Assembly: GCA_004555265.1 (NCBI GenBank)
Contig: SFIQ01000005.1
Span: 62,001 to 126,000, forward strand
Length of the DNA stretch: 64,000 nucleotides
Reading direction: 5' to 3'
Origin: Ruminococcus sp.
GTDB lineage: Bacteria > Bacillota > Clostridia > Oscillospirales > Acutalibacteraceae
The position numbers were made by a program, and so were the translations under genes. A model generated the notes under the pieces. That model saw nothing but the letters and a program-made list of their open reading frames with translations. It was not told the DNA's origin and searched no databases. This document shows positions 43,914-53,476 of this stretch, piece by piece. Position 1 is the stretch's first letter, and each line of letters opens with the position of its first letter.

Positions 43914-45500
43914 TTATTCTTCGGTGTTTGTCGGTGCGTTTTCGGCATTCACTTTCTGCACTGCCTCTAAACGGCGCTCCTCCAAATCTTTGAGCATTTG
44001 TTCTTTAAATTTGCCGTGGACATTGAAGAAAATCAAAGAAATACCGTACAGGAAACGCGCCAGAGAAGGCATAACGCAGAAGATAAACCAGAACCCGCGC
44101 AAAATGCCGCTGTCGGTTTCGCGCACCACATTGCCGAACACATCTTTGTGCGCGGTGTAGCCGATAAGCGAAATTACAACGCCGGACAACAGCCCGTTAA
44201 TCGCGTTAGCCGCTTTTTGGAAATAGCCCGAAACGGTGGCAATCAGCGCTTCGTTGCGCACGCCGTATTTCCATTCGCCGTAGTCGTACACATCGCCCTG
44301 CAAAATCGTGCCGACCACATTGATAACGGAGTTCGGCAGACCGCAGATGGTCAGCATAATGGTCATATACACAAGGTTGACCACAATGCCCTCAGGGGTA
44401 TCCCAAGTCAGGTTTTCATTTAACCGTGCAAACGGCTGATAGCCGAGAAGGAACATAGTGAGGTATGCCGCACCGCCGAACAACCCTGCATAAATGCCTA
44501 AGTTTCTCGCGCCGAATTTTCGAATCATTTTCGGCACCAAAGGCGTAATAATGTAACTCGGCATACCGGTGAAAATACTTGCAATCGAGGAGTAGGACAA
44601 CGCGCCGGCATTGTGCATCCAGAAGAATTTTTCATTGGAAGCGCCGATTCCCTTAAAGCCGTTTAAGAAGTAATTCAACTGCAATACCAACATCGGACGG
44701 TTTTTAAAGGCAATTTTAAAGGATTGCAGAACACTGACCTCTTTCATTTGCTCACGCGAAGCCAGCGGCACGCGCTCACGCATGACGAAAAAGCCGTAAA
44801 TCGCCGTTGCGGCGGAAATGATAACCATAATGACTGCGTAGCCCGAATACACATCCTGCATACCGACTGCGTTGTGGGTTTGGCGCGGCAAAAGGTCAAT
44901 GAAAAAGGGAAGAAGCCCCGGCAGTAATTGCCCGAACAGCTCCATAAACTTTTGTGCGGCGAGTAAGTTGTTGCGCTCATTGACATTCGGCGTAATATCA
45001 AACGGCATAATTTGCCAAACGCCGAAATAACTCATACCGAGGTTGTGCGCGAAAATCGCAATGACCGCCCAAACGATTTTGGATGTGGTGGTCGCAAGGA
45101 ACGAAGGCGTTGTGAACAACATGACGATTGCAACTGCCCAAATCGGCGTCGCAATCATCAAATACGGCCGCAGCTTGCCCCAACGGGTTCGCGTGCGGTC
45201 AATGATAACGCCCGAAAGCGAGTCGTCCAACGCGTCGTACAGCATTTCCAAAAACATAATCACGCCGTATGCCTTACCGGAAATGCCGAGGAAGCTAATC
45301 ATAAAGAACTGACGGTTGCCGTTGACAAACTCGTTCAAATTCTTTTGCCCGAACGCCGTCAGTAAATAGGCGAACATTTCACGCGGGCGCAAATACCGCC
45401 GATTTTGCGAAGAGACCTTTTTTTCGACTTGTTCGACTTCGGATTCCGCAATTTCCGTCGCGGTAACGGTTGTGTTTTCAGCCAAAACATCACTTCCCAT
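43914..45500 (-). CDS. GPH-family (glycoside-pentoside-hexuronide:cation) sugar symporter
   Basis: A 528-residue MFS transporter with about twelve membrane helices. The MelB-type motif around DALDDSLSGVIIDRTRTRWGKLRPYL (split by a conserved Asp pair) marks the GPH family, which imports glycosides with Na+ or H+. An N-terminal Glu/Val-rich soluble stretch (1-35) and a C-terminal charged tail are unusual additions. It may supply sugars for the GH27, GH38 or GH2 enzymes in this window, but it is not in an operon with any of them. The start ATG has only a weak ribosome binding site. Confidence 0.88.
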   Translation of the reverse strand: MGSDVLAENTTVTATEIAESEVEQVEKKVSSQNRRYLRPREMFAYLLTAFGQKNLNEFVNGNRQFFMISFLGISGKAYGVIMFLEMLYDALDDSLSGVIIDRTRTRWGKLRPYLMIATPIWAVAIVMLFTTPSFLATTTSKIVWAVIAIFAHNLGMSYFGVWQIMPFDITPNVNERNNLLAAQKFMELFGQLLPGLLPFFIDLLPRQTHNAVGMQDVYSGYAVIMVIISAATAIYGFFVMRERVPLASREQMKEVSVLQSFKIAFKNRPMLVLQLNYFLNGFKGIGASNEKFFWMHNAGALSYSSIASIFTGMPSYIITPLVPKMIRKFGARNLGIYAGLFGGAAYLTMFLLGYQPFARLNENLTWDTPEGIVVNLVYMTIMLTICGLPNSVINVVGTILQGDVYDYGEWKYGVRNEALIATVSGYFQKAANAINGLLSGVVISLIGYTAHKDVFGNVVRETDSGILRGFWFIFCVMPSLARFLYGISLIFFNVHGKFKEQMLKDLEERRLEAVQKVNAENAPTNTEE

Positions 45501-45538
45501 TTTTCAACAAAAATCATGCATTGTAAAATATATGTTAT

Positions 45539-45567
45539 ATAGTATCATACTCTTCGGGTGCTTGCAA
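45539..45567 (-). promoter_or_regulatory. Possible promoter of the GPH transporter
   Basis: On the minus strand TTGCAA (45562-45567) and TACTAT (45539-45544) are 17 bp apart, 39 bp before the start. Confidence 0.45.
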
Positions 45568-45601
45568 GCAAAACCCGTAGGCGCGGCAGTACAAAATTCC
45601 C

Positions 45602-46045
45602 TTAATTTTTTGTGTATTTTTTCGACTGTGCCACTGCCAAAGCGTCACACCGCTCATTTTCGGGGTGCCCCGCGTGCCCTTTGAGCCAAATGATTTCCAC
45701 CTCGTGGGTGTGGTAAAGGTCTAACAGCTCCGCCCACAAATCGGGATTTAAGGCGGGCTTGCCGTCTTTTTTTTTCCAGCCGCGTGCTTTCCAGGATTCC
45801 GCCCAACCGAGCGAAAGGGAGTCCGCCACATATTTCGAGTCGGTATACAGCGTCACCTTGCATGGGTATTTCAGCGCTTTTAAGCCTTCAATGACCGCCG
45901 TCAACTCCATTTTGTTATTGGTGGTGTTTCCGTCGCCGCCCGAAAGCTCTTTTTCTTTTCCCTGACAGCGCAAAATCGCACCCCAACCGCCGGGACCGGG
46001 GTTGCCCGAACATGCGCCGTCCGTAAACAATTCTACTTCCGTCAT
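45602..46045 (-). CDS. rnhA: Ribonuclease HI
   Basis: RNase HI cleaves the RNA strand of RNA-DNA hybrids. The catalytic carboxylates D9 (LFTDGACSGNPG), E47 (NKMELTAV), D69 (YTDSKYV) and D134 (ENERCDALA) are all present, as is the substrate-binding WKARGWKKKDGKP. 147 residues. AAGGAGAG precedes ATG. It lies 9 bp after the HAD phosphatase gene and is probably in one operon with it. Confidence 0.95.
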   Translation of the reverse strand: MTEVELFTDGACSGNPGPGGWGAILRCQGKEKELSGGDGNTTNNKMELTAVIEGLKALKYPCKVTLYTDSKYVADSLSLGWAESWKARGWKKKDGKPALNPDLWAELLDLYHTHEVEIIWLKGHAGHPENERCDALAVAQSKKYTKN

Positions 46046-46054
46046 ACGCTCTCC

Positions 46055-46840
46055 TTACAAAACTTCTGCAAATGCTTGCAGCGAGTCGCAAACCAGCGTG
46101 GCGCGAATATCGCTTTTTTTGTAAGCGTCGCGGTCGGTTACGCCCGTCAGTACCAACACCGAGGGGATGTTGTGCTTTTGCCCGATTAAAATATCCGTTT
46201 CCAAACGGTCGCCGATAAAGCAAAGCTCGTCCGGCGCACAGCCGAGGCGATTGGTGAGATATTCAACCGTGTAGCGGTGCGGCTTGCCCATCACAAGCGG
46301 TTCTTTGCCTGTCGAAGCCTTCACAAGCGCCATCATCGAGCCCGTATCGGGCATAAACCCGTCTGCTGTCGGGCAGTTGAAATCGGGATGCGTCGCAATA
46401 TATTCTGCGCCATTTGCAATGTAACGGCACGCGTCCCACAATTTTTGATAGGTGAGGGTGGTGTCAAACCCCAACACCACAATATCGGGATTTTCTTTGA
46501 CCAGCGGCACGCCCGCCGCCTCGAAATCCGCGGTCAGCCGTTCGTTGCCGAGCAGATATACCGTCTTGCCTTTGCGGTTGCGATTTAAAAAATCCGCAGT
46601 CACATGGGAAGAAATAATGATTTTTTCGGGCGGTACTTCGCACCCCATTTTGGCGAGTTTTTGTCGGCAAACTTCGACATTGTTTGAGGAATTGTTGGTG
46701 AAAAAGAAAAAGTCCTTTCCCAACTGCTTTACCCGCGCCAAAAAATCCAACGCACCGTCAATCAAATTGCCGTCGAGGTAAAAAGTACCGTCCATATCAA
46801 TAATGAAATATTTGGTTTTTGAAAAAGCAGCGTTTTGCAT
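46055..46840 (-). CDS. NagD-like HAD-IIA family phosphatase
   Basis: The HAD motif I nucleophile is D15 in FIIDMDGTFYL, motif II is FFTNNSSNN, motif III includes GKPHRYTVEYL and motif IV is CFIGDRLETDILIGQKH. The cap between motifs II and III is the HAD-IIA type of NagD, 4-nitrophenylphosphatase and phosphoglycolate phosphatases. The natural substrate is probably a small sugar or nucleotide phosphate and cannot be named. 261 residues. AGGAGTG precedes ATG. Confidence 0.9.
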   Translation of the reverse strand: MQNAAFSKTKYFIIDMDGTFYLDGNLIDGALDFLARVKQLGKDFFFFTNNSSNNVEVCRQKLAKMGCEVPPEKIIISSHVTADFLNRNRKGKTVYLLGNERLTADFEAAGVPLVKENPDIVVLGFDTTLTYQKLWDACRYIANGAEYIATHPDFNCPTADGFMPDTGSMMALVKASTGKEPLVMGKPHRYTVEYLTNRLGCAPDELCFIGDRLETDILIGQKHNIPSVLVLTGVTDRDAYKKSDIRATLVCDSLQAFAEVL

Positions 46841-46938
46841 AGTGCACTCCTAAAAACAGAATATACAACAGTATAGCATATTTTGCAAAAAAAGAAAAGC
46901 GCCCGCAGGCACTTTTCAAACAAGCAGTTTATGCGCTT

Positions 46939-47086
46939 AGGGTAACGGAAATAATCCGAACCACGGTTTATCGCGGCGGATTTGCCCTTACTCTTCGTTA
47001 AAATACTCGTTAATCCGAAAGGATTCACTGCGTTTTATCGCTTTAATACTGCATTTTTGACGGGTTCGGATGATTACCGTTACCCT
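46939..47086. repeat. 148-bp element with 24-bp terminal inverted repeats
   Basis: AGGGTAACGGAAATAATCCG.. at 46939-46962 and its reverse complement at 47063-47086 match at 22 of 24 positions. The inside contains a small AATCC-GAAA-GGATT hairpin and no gene. The right end reaches into the stop codon of the gene encoded on the minus strand. It resembles a miniature inverted-repeat element or a long structured 3' RNA. No clear target duplication was seen. Confidence 0.55.
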
Positions 47087-47996
47087 ACCATTGCACCGTC
47101 CAGTATTCGTCGAATTGCAAGCCGATGCGGCAGTCGAGCCCCATGGCGTTTAAGCACAAATACATCGGTAATGTGGATTGAATTTCCAACAGATTGCCCG
47201 TGGCCTTCTCCACCTTGATGGTGGAATACGCCCCGTCATAGCGACAAACGACATTCTCCAATTTCACCTTGCCGTTGACCGCCGACTCGATTTCCGACTT
47301 GGTAATGACCGAGCCGACCGCGCCCGAGCCGTAGCCTGCATTTGGGTTTTCATCGGGCTTGACTTTCACAAAAATCGTAAAAATGTCGCCGCCGTCCTCG
47401 CAAAATGCTTCGTCCAAATCGGATTCCGTCAAATGACAGTCCGTACCGCGCGGGATGAAGTTGTTAAATATATCTGCACGCGAAGCATAAACGGTATTCG
47501 GGTTTTCTTCTTTTAAAAAGGAATTCATCAGCGATTTTGCCACCGTGCCGAGGAACGGGTTGTTGCCCGCTTCCACCACGCCGTTATAATTCGTGCCTTT
47601 TTTCTGTATTAAGGTTACCGAAGCGGCACTATCCTTTGCCCGCGCAAGCGCCGCTTGATAATATGCGACAATTTCGGCTTTGGTCTTCGGCGCTTGCAAA
47701 AGATTCACGGCAGGCACGCTTTCTGCGGGCGCCGAAGATTCCGTTTGCACGGCTGAGAGCAGTTCCGTCGGCAAAAAGGTTTCTGCGTTCGGGGCAGGGG
47801 GTACAGCCGGCACGGCATACAGATTACCGCCCGCACCGAGGAAGGTGTTGCCCATGCGCATGATATGCACCGTAGCGTACACCAGCAGGAAAAATAAAAG
47901 CAAAAATTCCGCCCGCAAAAAGGTGTCGGAAAACACTTTCCAAAGGCTTTCCGATTTCCCTGTTTCTGTCTTTTTGTTGTTTCCTTGGTTTTGCAT
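47085..47996 (-). CDS. Membrane-anchored protein of unknown function
   Basis: A 303-residue protein with a cytoplasmic N-terminus, one membrane helix (about residues 27-45; AEFLLLFFLLVYATVHIM), a Pro/Ala/Glu-rich linker (about 55-100) and an extracytoplasmic domain. A KTKAEIVAYYQAALARAK helix precedes a beta-rich region with two or more cysteines. ATG at 47996 follows GGAGGAAG; an upstream ATG lacks one. I recognise no named family; the layout suggests a surface lipid- or wall-associated protein. It is divergent from exoA. Confidence 0.75.
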   Translation of the reverse strand: MQNQGNNKKTETGKSESLWKVFSDTFLRAEFLLLFFLLVYATVHIMRMGNTFLGAGGNLYAVPAVPPAPNAETFLPTELLSAVQTESSAPAESVPAVNLLQAPKTKAEIVAYYQAALARAKDSAASVTLIQKKGTNYNGVVEAGNNPFLGTVAKSLMNSFLKEENPNTVYASRADIFNNFIPRGTDCHLTESDLDEAFCEDGGDIFTIFVKVKPDENPNAGYGSGAVGSVITKSEIESAVNGKVKLENVVCRYDGAYSTIKVEKATGNLLEIQSTLPMYLCLNAMGLDCRIGLQFDEYWTVQW

Positions 47997-48141
47997 ATGC
48001 TTCCTCCGCCGCAGGACTGCCCGTTGTTCAATAAAATCCATATTACAGCACTTTTTTTCAAAAGTCAACATAAATCTATGGATTTACAGTCCGAAAGATG
48101 TTACAATAAATACAACATTATGCCAATTTTCGGAGGAAACT

Positions 48142-48900
48142 ATGAAAAAACTGATTTCGTGGAATGTCAACGGTCTGCGCGCGTGCGTCGGCAAAAACTT
48201 CGAGGCGGAGTTTTTGTCGCTTGACGCGGATTTTTTCTGCTTGCAGGAGACCAAATTGCAGGCAGGGCAGTTGGATTTGGAATTTGACGGTTATCATTCC
48301 TATTGGAATTATGCCGAGAAAAAAGGGTATTCCGGTACGGCGATATTTGCAAAAGAAGCGCCGATTTCGGTCACATACGGTATGCACGACGCCTACTACG
48401 ACAATGAAGGGCGTGTGATTACCCTCGAATATGATACTTATTATGTTGTGACCTGCTACACCCCCAACGCGCAGGACGGCTTAAAGCGCATTGAATACCG
48501 CATGAGCTGGGAGGACAAGTTCCGCAACTACTTATTGGAATTGGACAGCCGCAAACCCGTCATTTTCTGTGGGGACTTGAATGTCGCACACGAGGAAATC
48601 GACCTGAAAAATCCGAAAACCAACCGTGGCAATGCGGGTTTTTCCGATGAGGAACGCGGCAAATTTACGGAACTTTTAGAAAGCGGCTTTGTCGATACAT
48701 TTCGGTATTTTTACCCTGACCTTACGGGCGCGTATTCGTGGTGGAGTTACCGCTTCAATGCGCGCGCCAACAACGCGGGGTGGCGGATTGACTATTTCTG
48801 TGTGTCCGAGCGCTTAACGGATAAATTGGTCAGCGCCTCCATTCACAATGAGATTTTCGGCTCCGACCACTGCCCTGTGGAATTGATTATCGAGGTGTAA
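48142..48900 (+). CDS. exoA: Exodeoxyribonuclease III / AP endonuclease
   Basis: ExoA/XthA cleaves DNA at abasic sites and trims 3' blocks in base-excision repair. The catalytic pattern of the EEP family is complete: WNVNGLRA at 7-14, LQETK with the metal Glu at about 36, YNYxxP-like CYTPNAQDG, GDLNVAHEEIDL and the C-terminal GSDHCPVEL. 252 residues. ATG at 48142 follows GGAGGAAA; the frame is open far upstream but without any conserved residues. Confidence 0.95.
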   Translation: MKKLISWNVNGLRACVGKNFEAEFLSLDADFFCLQETKLQAGQLDLEFDGYHSYWNYAEKKGYSGTAIFAKEAPISVTYGMHDAYYDNEGRVITLEYDTYYVVTCYTPNAQDGLKRIEYRMSWEDKFRNYLLELDSRKPVIFCGDLNVAHEEIDLKNPKTNRGNAGFSDEERGKFTELLESGFVDTFRYFYPDLTGAYSWWSYRFNARANNAGWRIDYFCVSERLTDKLVSASIHNEIFGSDHCPVELIIEV

Positions 48901-48901
48901 A

Positions 48902-50152
48902 ATGGCAATGACTTACCGTGAAGCGGTGGATTATATCCATTCGCTGTTGGCGTTCGGCGTAAAACCCGGGCTGTCGCGCATTTCGGCACTGTTGGAGCGG
49001 CTCGGCAATCCGCAAAATGATTTGCGCTTTGTGCATGTGGCAGGTACAAACGGCAAGGGGAGCACCTCCACCATGCTCAGCGAAATTTTGAAAGACGCAG
49101 GGTATAAAACGGGGCTGTTCACTTCACCGTATGTCTTTTCGTTTTGCGAGCGTATCCAAATGAACAATCAAAACATTCCGCAAGAGCACCTTGCCGCCGT
49201 TATCGAACGCGTCAAAGCGGCAATCGAAGTATTAAACAGACAAAACATCGTACCGACCGAGTTTGAGGCGATTACCGCCGCGGCGCTGTTGTACTTTAAA
49301 GAACAGCAGTGTGATTACGCGGTGTTAGAGGTCGGCTTGGGCGGGCGGTATGACTCGACCAATATTATCCCTGCACCCGATGTGTGCGTAATGACTTCGA
49401 TTTCGTTAGACCACACCAAGATTTTGGGCGATACCGTCGAGCAGATTGCCGCCGAAAAAGCGGGGATATTAAAAAACGGCAGTATTTGCGTGACGACCTC
49501 GGCACAGGACCCGAAAGCGCTTGCCGTTCTGCAAAAGACTGCCGCCCAAACCCATTGTAAATTGACGGTTGCACCACTCCAACCCGCCGAAATTCTGTCG
49601 GAAAGCATTTCCGAAACCGTATTTGCCTACGGCGGGGAGACCTACCGTTTGCCGCTTATCGGCCGCCATCAGGTCGAAAATGCCGTCGGCGTTATCGAAG
49701 CGGCGAAGTACCTGCCGCGCGTGACAGCGGAGAACATCAAAAACGGCATACAAAATACAAAAATCCGTGGGCGAATGGAATACCGCAACACCACGCCGCC
49801 GATGCTTTTAGACGGCGGGCACAATCCCGAATGTGCTGCGGCGCTCGCGGCGGTTTTGCGGCAGTTTGCGCCTGAAACTGTTACCGCGCTCGTCGGGATG
49901 ATGGCGGATAAGGACTGCGAAGCCTATCTGCATACCGTTTTGCCGCTTTGCAAAACCGCCGTGTTCACAAAGCCCCGAAATCCCCGCGCCGCCTCGCCCG
50001 AAACTCTACGGCAGACGGTATCGGATTTGCCGCTGCAAACCTTTACGGCAGAAAATCCAAAAGAGGCGTTGCGCCTTGCACGCGAACAGACACAAGCGGA
50101 CGGGCTGTTGCTTGTTTGCGGCTCGTTTTATTTGCTGTCGGATTTGTTTTGA
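48902..50152 (+). CDS. folC: Folylpolyglutamate synthase / dihydrofolate synthase
   Basis: FolC adds glutamate to folates and, in many bacteria, makes dihydrofolate from dihydropteroate. The Mur-ligase-type P-loop GTNGKGST is at residues 48-55; YSFCERIQ-like substrate residues, EVGLGGRYDSTN and LLDGGHNPECAAAL follow. 416 residues. It starts 1 bp after exoA with GAGGTG in the exoA stop region, so the two are translationally linked. Two possible ATG codons lie 6 bp apart. Confidence 0.92.
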   Translation: MAMTYREAVDYIHSLLAFGVKPGLSRISALLERLGNPQNDLRFVHVAGTNGKGSTSTMLSEILKDAGYKTGLFTSPYVFSFCERIQMNNQNIPQEHLAAVIERVKAAIEVLNRQNIVPTEFEAITAAALLYFKEQQCDYAVLEVGLGGRYDSTNIIPAPDVCVMTSISLDHTKILGDTVEQIAAEKAGILKNGSICVTTSAQDPKALAVLQKTAAQTHCKLTVAPLQPAEILSESISETVFAYGGETYRLPLIGRHQVENAVGVIEAAKYLPRVTAENIKNGIQNTKIRGRMEYRNTTPPMLLDGGHNPECAAALAAVLRQFAPETVTALVGMMADKDCEAYLHTVLPLCKTAVFTKPRNPRAASPETLRQTVSDLPLQTFTAENPKEALRLAREQTQADGLLLVCGSFYLLSDLF

Positions 50153-50194
50153 AAAACACCTGTATATTTGTGAAAAATGTTTTTTCTTGTACAA

Positions 50195-50228
50195 ATCCCT
50201 TGACATTGTATAGGGATTGTGTTAAAAA
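50195..50228 (+). promoter_or_regulatory. Promoter with overlapping palindrome before the GH38 gene
   Basis: A perfect TTGACA (50200-50205) and TAAAAA (50223-50228) are 17 bp apart. The inverted repeat AATCCC/GGGATT (50195-50219 with its centre) straddles the -35 and spacer, a typical place for a repressor operator. This implies regulated transcription of the mannosidase. Confidence 0.5.
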
Positions 50229-50266
50229 ATTCCAAATTGAAATTTATGAATAAAGAGGAAGAAAGT

Positions 50267-53200
50267 ATGCAAACGGATTTTTATGAGGACAGACTGCGTG
50301 TATACCTTGAAATGCTACAAAAAGAAGCATGCGAACAGTGCGTGCCGTTGGACGGGTTTCTATATAAGCCCTGCGGCTACAAAACGGGAAACAGCTTGCC
50401 CGTGATTGACAAAAGCTTTCGGCCTTTTTCGGCGCACGAGCGCTGGGGCGGCGAAAAGGACTGCCATGCGTGGTTTTACAAAAGGGTGGAAATCCCCAAA
50501 AGTATGCGTTCGCGCAATGTGGAACTGCACATTTCCACACAGGTGGACAGCTGGGATGCCATCAATCCGCAGTTTATCGTCTATGTAGACGGCGTTTTGG
50601 TGCAGGGGTTAGATGTCAACCACCGTGAAATCTTTCTCGACAACGCCAAGCCCGCGTATGAGATTTACATATATGCTTACGGCGGCAAAGAGGCACAGTA
50701 TTTGGAGTTTAATGCGGATTTGCGTGTGTATGATGCGGCATTGCGCAAATTGTGCTATTCGCTCGCGGTGCCGTATGAAACCACCTTACTGCAAGACCCC
50801 GCAGAAAAGGACTATATCGACACAAAAACCCATATTGTCAACGCCGTAAATATGCTCGATATGCGCGTGCCCCATTCCGAAGAAAGCCAAAAGAGCGTGC
50901 AAAAAGCCCAACAGTATTTAGACGAGGTATTTTACGGTAAAGAGAGCCGTCAAAGCGGCGTAAACGCCATTTGCATCGGGCATACGCACATTGATGTGGC
51001 ATGGCTGTGGACGCTTGCGCAAACACGCGAAAAGGTTTTGCGCTCGTTTTCCACCGTGCTGGCGTTGATGAAAAAGTACCCCGAATATAAATTTATGTCC
51101 AGCCAAGCGCAGTTGTATAAATACTTAAAAGAAGAATCCCCGGAGCTGTATGCCGAGGTCAAAGAAATGGTCAAAGCAGGTCGATGGGAGGTCGAGGGCG
51201 CCATGTGGGTAGAGGCGGACTGCAACCTCTCCTCGGGCGAAAGTCTGGTGCGCCAAATTCTCTACGGGAAAGCGTTTTTCAAAGAGGAATTCGGCGTGGA
51301 CTCCAAAGTCCTTTGGCTTCCGGATGTGTTCGGCTATTCTGCCGCATTGCCGCAAATTCTCAAAAAGAGCGGCGTGGACAGTTTCGTCACCTCGAAAATC
51401 GGCTGGAACGAAACCAACCAAATGCCCTATGACACCTTTTGGTGGCAGGGCATTGACGGCACGGATATTTTTACCTTCTTTATGACCGCGCAAGACCGCG
51501 TTCGCGGCGCTTTGCCCGCCTGCAATGTGACCTATAATGCGAAATTAAATCCCTGTCAACTGATGGGCGCGTGGGACCGTTATCAGCAAAAAGACCTCAA
51601 CAACGAGGTGCTTGTGACCTTCGGTTACGGCGACGGTGGCGGCGGACCTGTCGTCAGGGATTTGGAATACTATGACCTGCTCAAACGCGGCGTAACGGGT
51701 GTGCCCAAAGCCAAAATGGAATTTGCGGGCAGTCTGCTCTCTCGCGCGCGGCAAAAAGCGCTCGACAATCCGAAAACCCCGCGATGGCAAGGGGAACTGT
51801 ACCTTGAATATCACCGCGGCACCTACACCTCGCAAGCGCAAAATAAGCGCTTCAACCGCAAAAGCGAATTTTTGTATGAAAAAGCGGAAACAGCGGCAAT
51901 ACTCAATCATATTTTGACGGGTGCAGAGTATCCCGCCGAAATTCTACACGACGGCTGGGAAACGATTTTGTTAAATCAGTTTCACGATATTATCCCCGGC
52001 TCGTCCATTCACGAGGTGTACGAGGTTTCTGCCGAGCAGTATCGCGACATTCTCAAAAAAGGCGACCGCGTTATCAAACAGCATGTTGCAAATGTCGTGG
52101 GCAATATCGGCACCGACGGCGGCATGGTGGTTTGCAATCCGCTTTCCTTCCAAGCGAGCGGCACGGTGCGCCTGAACGGCAAAAGCGTGTATGTGGAGAA
52201 TATTCCCGCCAAGGGCTACAAGGTCATTCCCGAGCCGACAGTGCGCGGCGTGGTGCAAACGGCAAAGGATTTTATGGAAAATGACTTCTTCCGCATAGCG
52301 CTTGACGAAACCGGCGCGTTGACAAGCATTTACGACAAACGATACAACCGTGAGGTGTTGAAAGCAGGCGCGCGCGGCAATGTGATGACCGCGTATGAGG
52401 ATTTCCCGCGGGATTATGATAACTGGGAAATCAGCAATTATTACACCGATAAATCCTGGGAGCTGTCAGGCGAAGCCAAAATCAAATGCATTGCCGACGG
52501 CGCGCGTGCGGGCGTCGAGGTGCGCAAAACCTTTTTGCAAAGCGAAATCGTGCAGAAAATTTGGTTGTATGACGACATTGCCCGCATTGATTTTGATACG
52601 GAAATCGAGTGGAACGAAAGCCATTTGGTTTTAAAAACCGCATTCCCCGTTGAGGTGAATGCCGACAAAGCAACCTACGAAATTCAGTTCGGCACGGTGG
52701 AGCGGCCCACCCACAAAAATACAAGCTGGGACGCCGCACGGTTTGAGGTCTGCGCGCACAAGTTTGTTGATTTGTCGGAATACGGCTACGGGGTTTCCCT
52801 GCTCAACGACTGCAAATACGGTCACGATATTCACGACGGTGTTATCCGCCTGACCATGCTCAAATGCGGCACATACCCCGATGCAACCGCCGACCGCGGG
52901 CATCATACCTTTACCTATTCTCTGTATCCGCACGCGGGCGATTTCCGCGCCGCCGGTACGGTACAACAGGCGTATCTGTTAAATCAGCCGATGTCCGCCT
53001 GCAAGGTGCAAAAGCAAAACGGGACTTTGCCCGAAAGTTTTTCTTTGCTCTCTATGAATCGCGAAAATGTCATTATGGAAACGGTCAAAAAAGCGGAGCA
53101 CGGCGAAGCGGTGGTCGCGCGGCTGTATGAAGCGTATAACCAACGCACCGAATTGACCTTGACCGCAGGCTTTGATTTCCAAAAAGTGTATTTGTGCGAT

Positions 53201-53299
53201 TTGCTCGAAAACGAGGAAGCGGCATTGCAGCATGACGGCAGAACCGTCACCCTGCCCGTCAAACCCTTTGAAATTATTACTTTGAAATTTGAACGGTGA
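50267..53299 (+). CDS. GH38 alpha-mannosidase
   Basis: GH38 enzymes remove alpha-linked mannose from N-glycans and mannans. Zinc ligands lie in H239-T-H-I-D243, and the nucleophile is D353 in WLPDVFGYS; the barrel is followed by a helical middle domain (YLEYHRGTYTSQAQNKR) and large beta-sandwich domains to residue 1010. No signal peptide is present, so the enzyme is probably cytoplasmic and acts on imported oligosaccharides. ATG at 50267 follows AGAGGAAG; an upstream GTG at 50219 overlaps the -10 of the promoter. It is likely monocistronic. Confidence 0.93.
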   Translation: MQTDFYEDRLRVYLEMLQKEACEQCVPLDGFLYKPCGYKTGNSLPVIDKSFRPFSAHERWGGEKDCHAWFYKRVEIPKSMRSRNVELHISTQVDSWDAINPQFIVYVDGVLVQGLDVNHREIFLDNAKPAYEIYIYAYGGKEAQYLEFNADLRVYDAALRKLCYSLAVPYETTLLQDPAEKDYIDTKTHIVNAVNMLDMRVPHSEESQKSVQKAQQYLDEVFYGKESRQSGVNAICIGHTHIDVAWLWTLAQTREKVLRSFSTVLALMKKYPEYKFMSSQAQLYKYLKEESPELYAEVKEMVKAGRWEVEGAMWVEADCNLSSGESLVRQILYGKAFFKEEFGVDSKVLWLPDVFGYSAALPQILKKSGVDSFVTSKIGWNETNQMPYDTFWWQGIDGTDIFTFFMTAQDRVRGALPACNVTYNAKLNPCQLMGAWDRYQQKDLNNEVLVTFGYGDGGGGPVVRDLEYYDLLKRGVTGVPKAKMEFAGSLLSRARQKALDNPKTPRWQGELYLEYHRGTYTSQAQNKRFNRKSEFLYEKAETAAILNHILTGAEYPAEILHDGWETILLNQFHDIIPGSSIHEVYEVSAEQYRDILKKGDRVIKQHVANVVGNIGTDGGMVVCNPLSFQASGTVRLNGKSVYVENIPAKGYKVIPEPTVRGVVQTAKDFMENDFFRIALDETGALTSIYDKRYNREVLKAGARGNVMTAYEDFPRDYDNWEISNYYTDKSWELSGEAKIKCIADGARAGVEVRKTFLQSEIVQKIWLYDDIARIDFDTEIEWNESHLVLKTAFPVEVNADKATYEIQFGTVERPTHKNTSWDAARFEVCAHKFVDLSEYGYGVSLLNDCKYGHDIHDGVIRLTMLKCGTYPDATADRGHHTFTYSLYPHAGDFRAAGTVQQAYLLNQPMSACKVQKQNGTLPESFSLLSMNRENVIMETVKKAEHGEAVVARLYEAYNQRTELTLTAGFDFQKVYLCDLLENEEAALQHDGRTVTLPVKPFEIITLKFER

Positions 53300-53319
53300 A
53301 ATACAAGAAAAACAGAATT

Positions 53320-53407
53320 TTGTCATCCTGAGCCATAGGCGAAGGATCTCGGAAGATTTGAATTGCATTTTGCCGCACGAGATTCTTCGCTTCGCTCAGA
53401 ATGACAA
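53320..53407. repeat. 110-bp palindrome array, unit 1
   Basis: An 88-bp unit: left arm TTGTCATCCTGAGCC...GATCTC, a 28-bp loop beginning GGAAGATTTG, and right arm GAGATTC...AGAATGACAA, the arms being imperfect inverted repeats. It is followed by a 22-bp spacer (53408-53429, type A). Units repeat every 110 bp up to 54120, apart from the unit that carries a gene. Confidence 0.9.
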
Positions 53408-53429
53408 AGGAAAGTGCGAAGTAAAGATG

Positions 53430-53460
53430 TTGTCATCCTGAGCCGCAGGCGAAGGATCTC
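53430..53460 (+). repeat. Array unit 2, left arm (5' of the GIY-YIG gene)
   Basis: TTGTCATCCTGAGCCGCAGG..GATCTC is the left arm of unit 2. Its loop is replaced by the GIY-YIG gene (53477-53758), and the matching right arm is at 53762-53790. Confidence 0.9.
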
Positions 53461-53476
53461 AAAAGAGGTCATCTGT

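Noticed and set aside
47680..48141. N-terminal extension of exoA
   Set aside because: The upstream in-frame sequence is not ExoA-like and overlaps the divergent gene; ATG at 48142 has a clear ribosome binding site and starts the conserved domain.
53414..53476. Earlier start for the GIY-YIG gene
   Set aside because: It would translate the repeat arm; the conserved domain starts at 53477 behind AAAGAGG.
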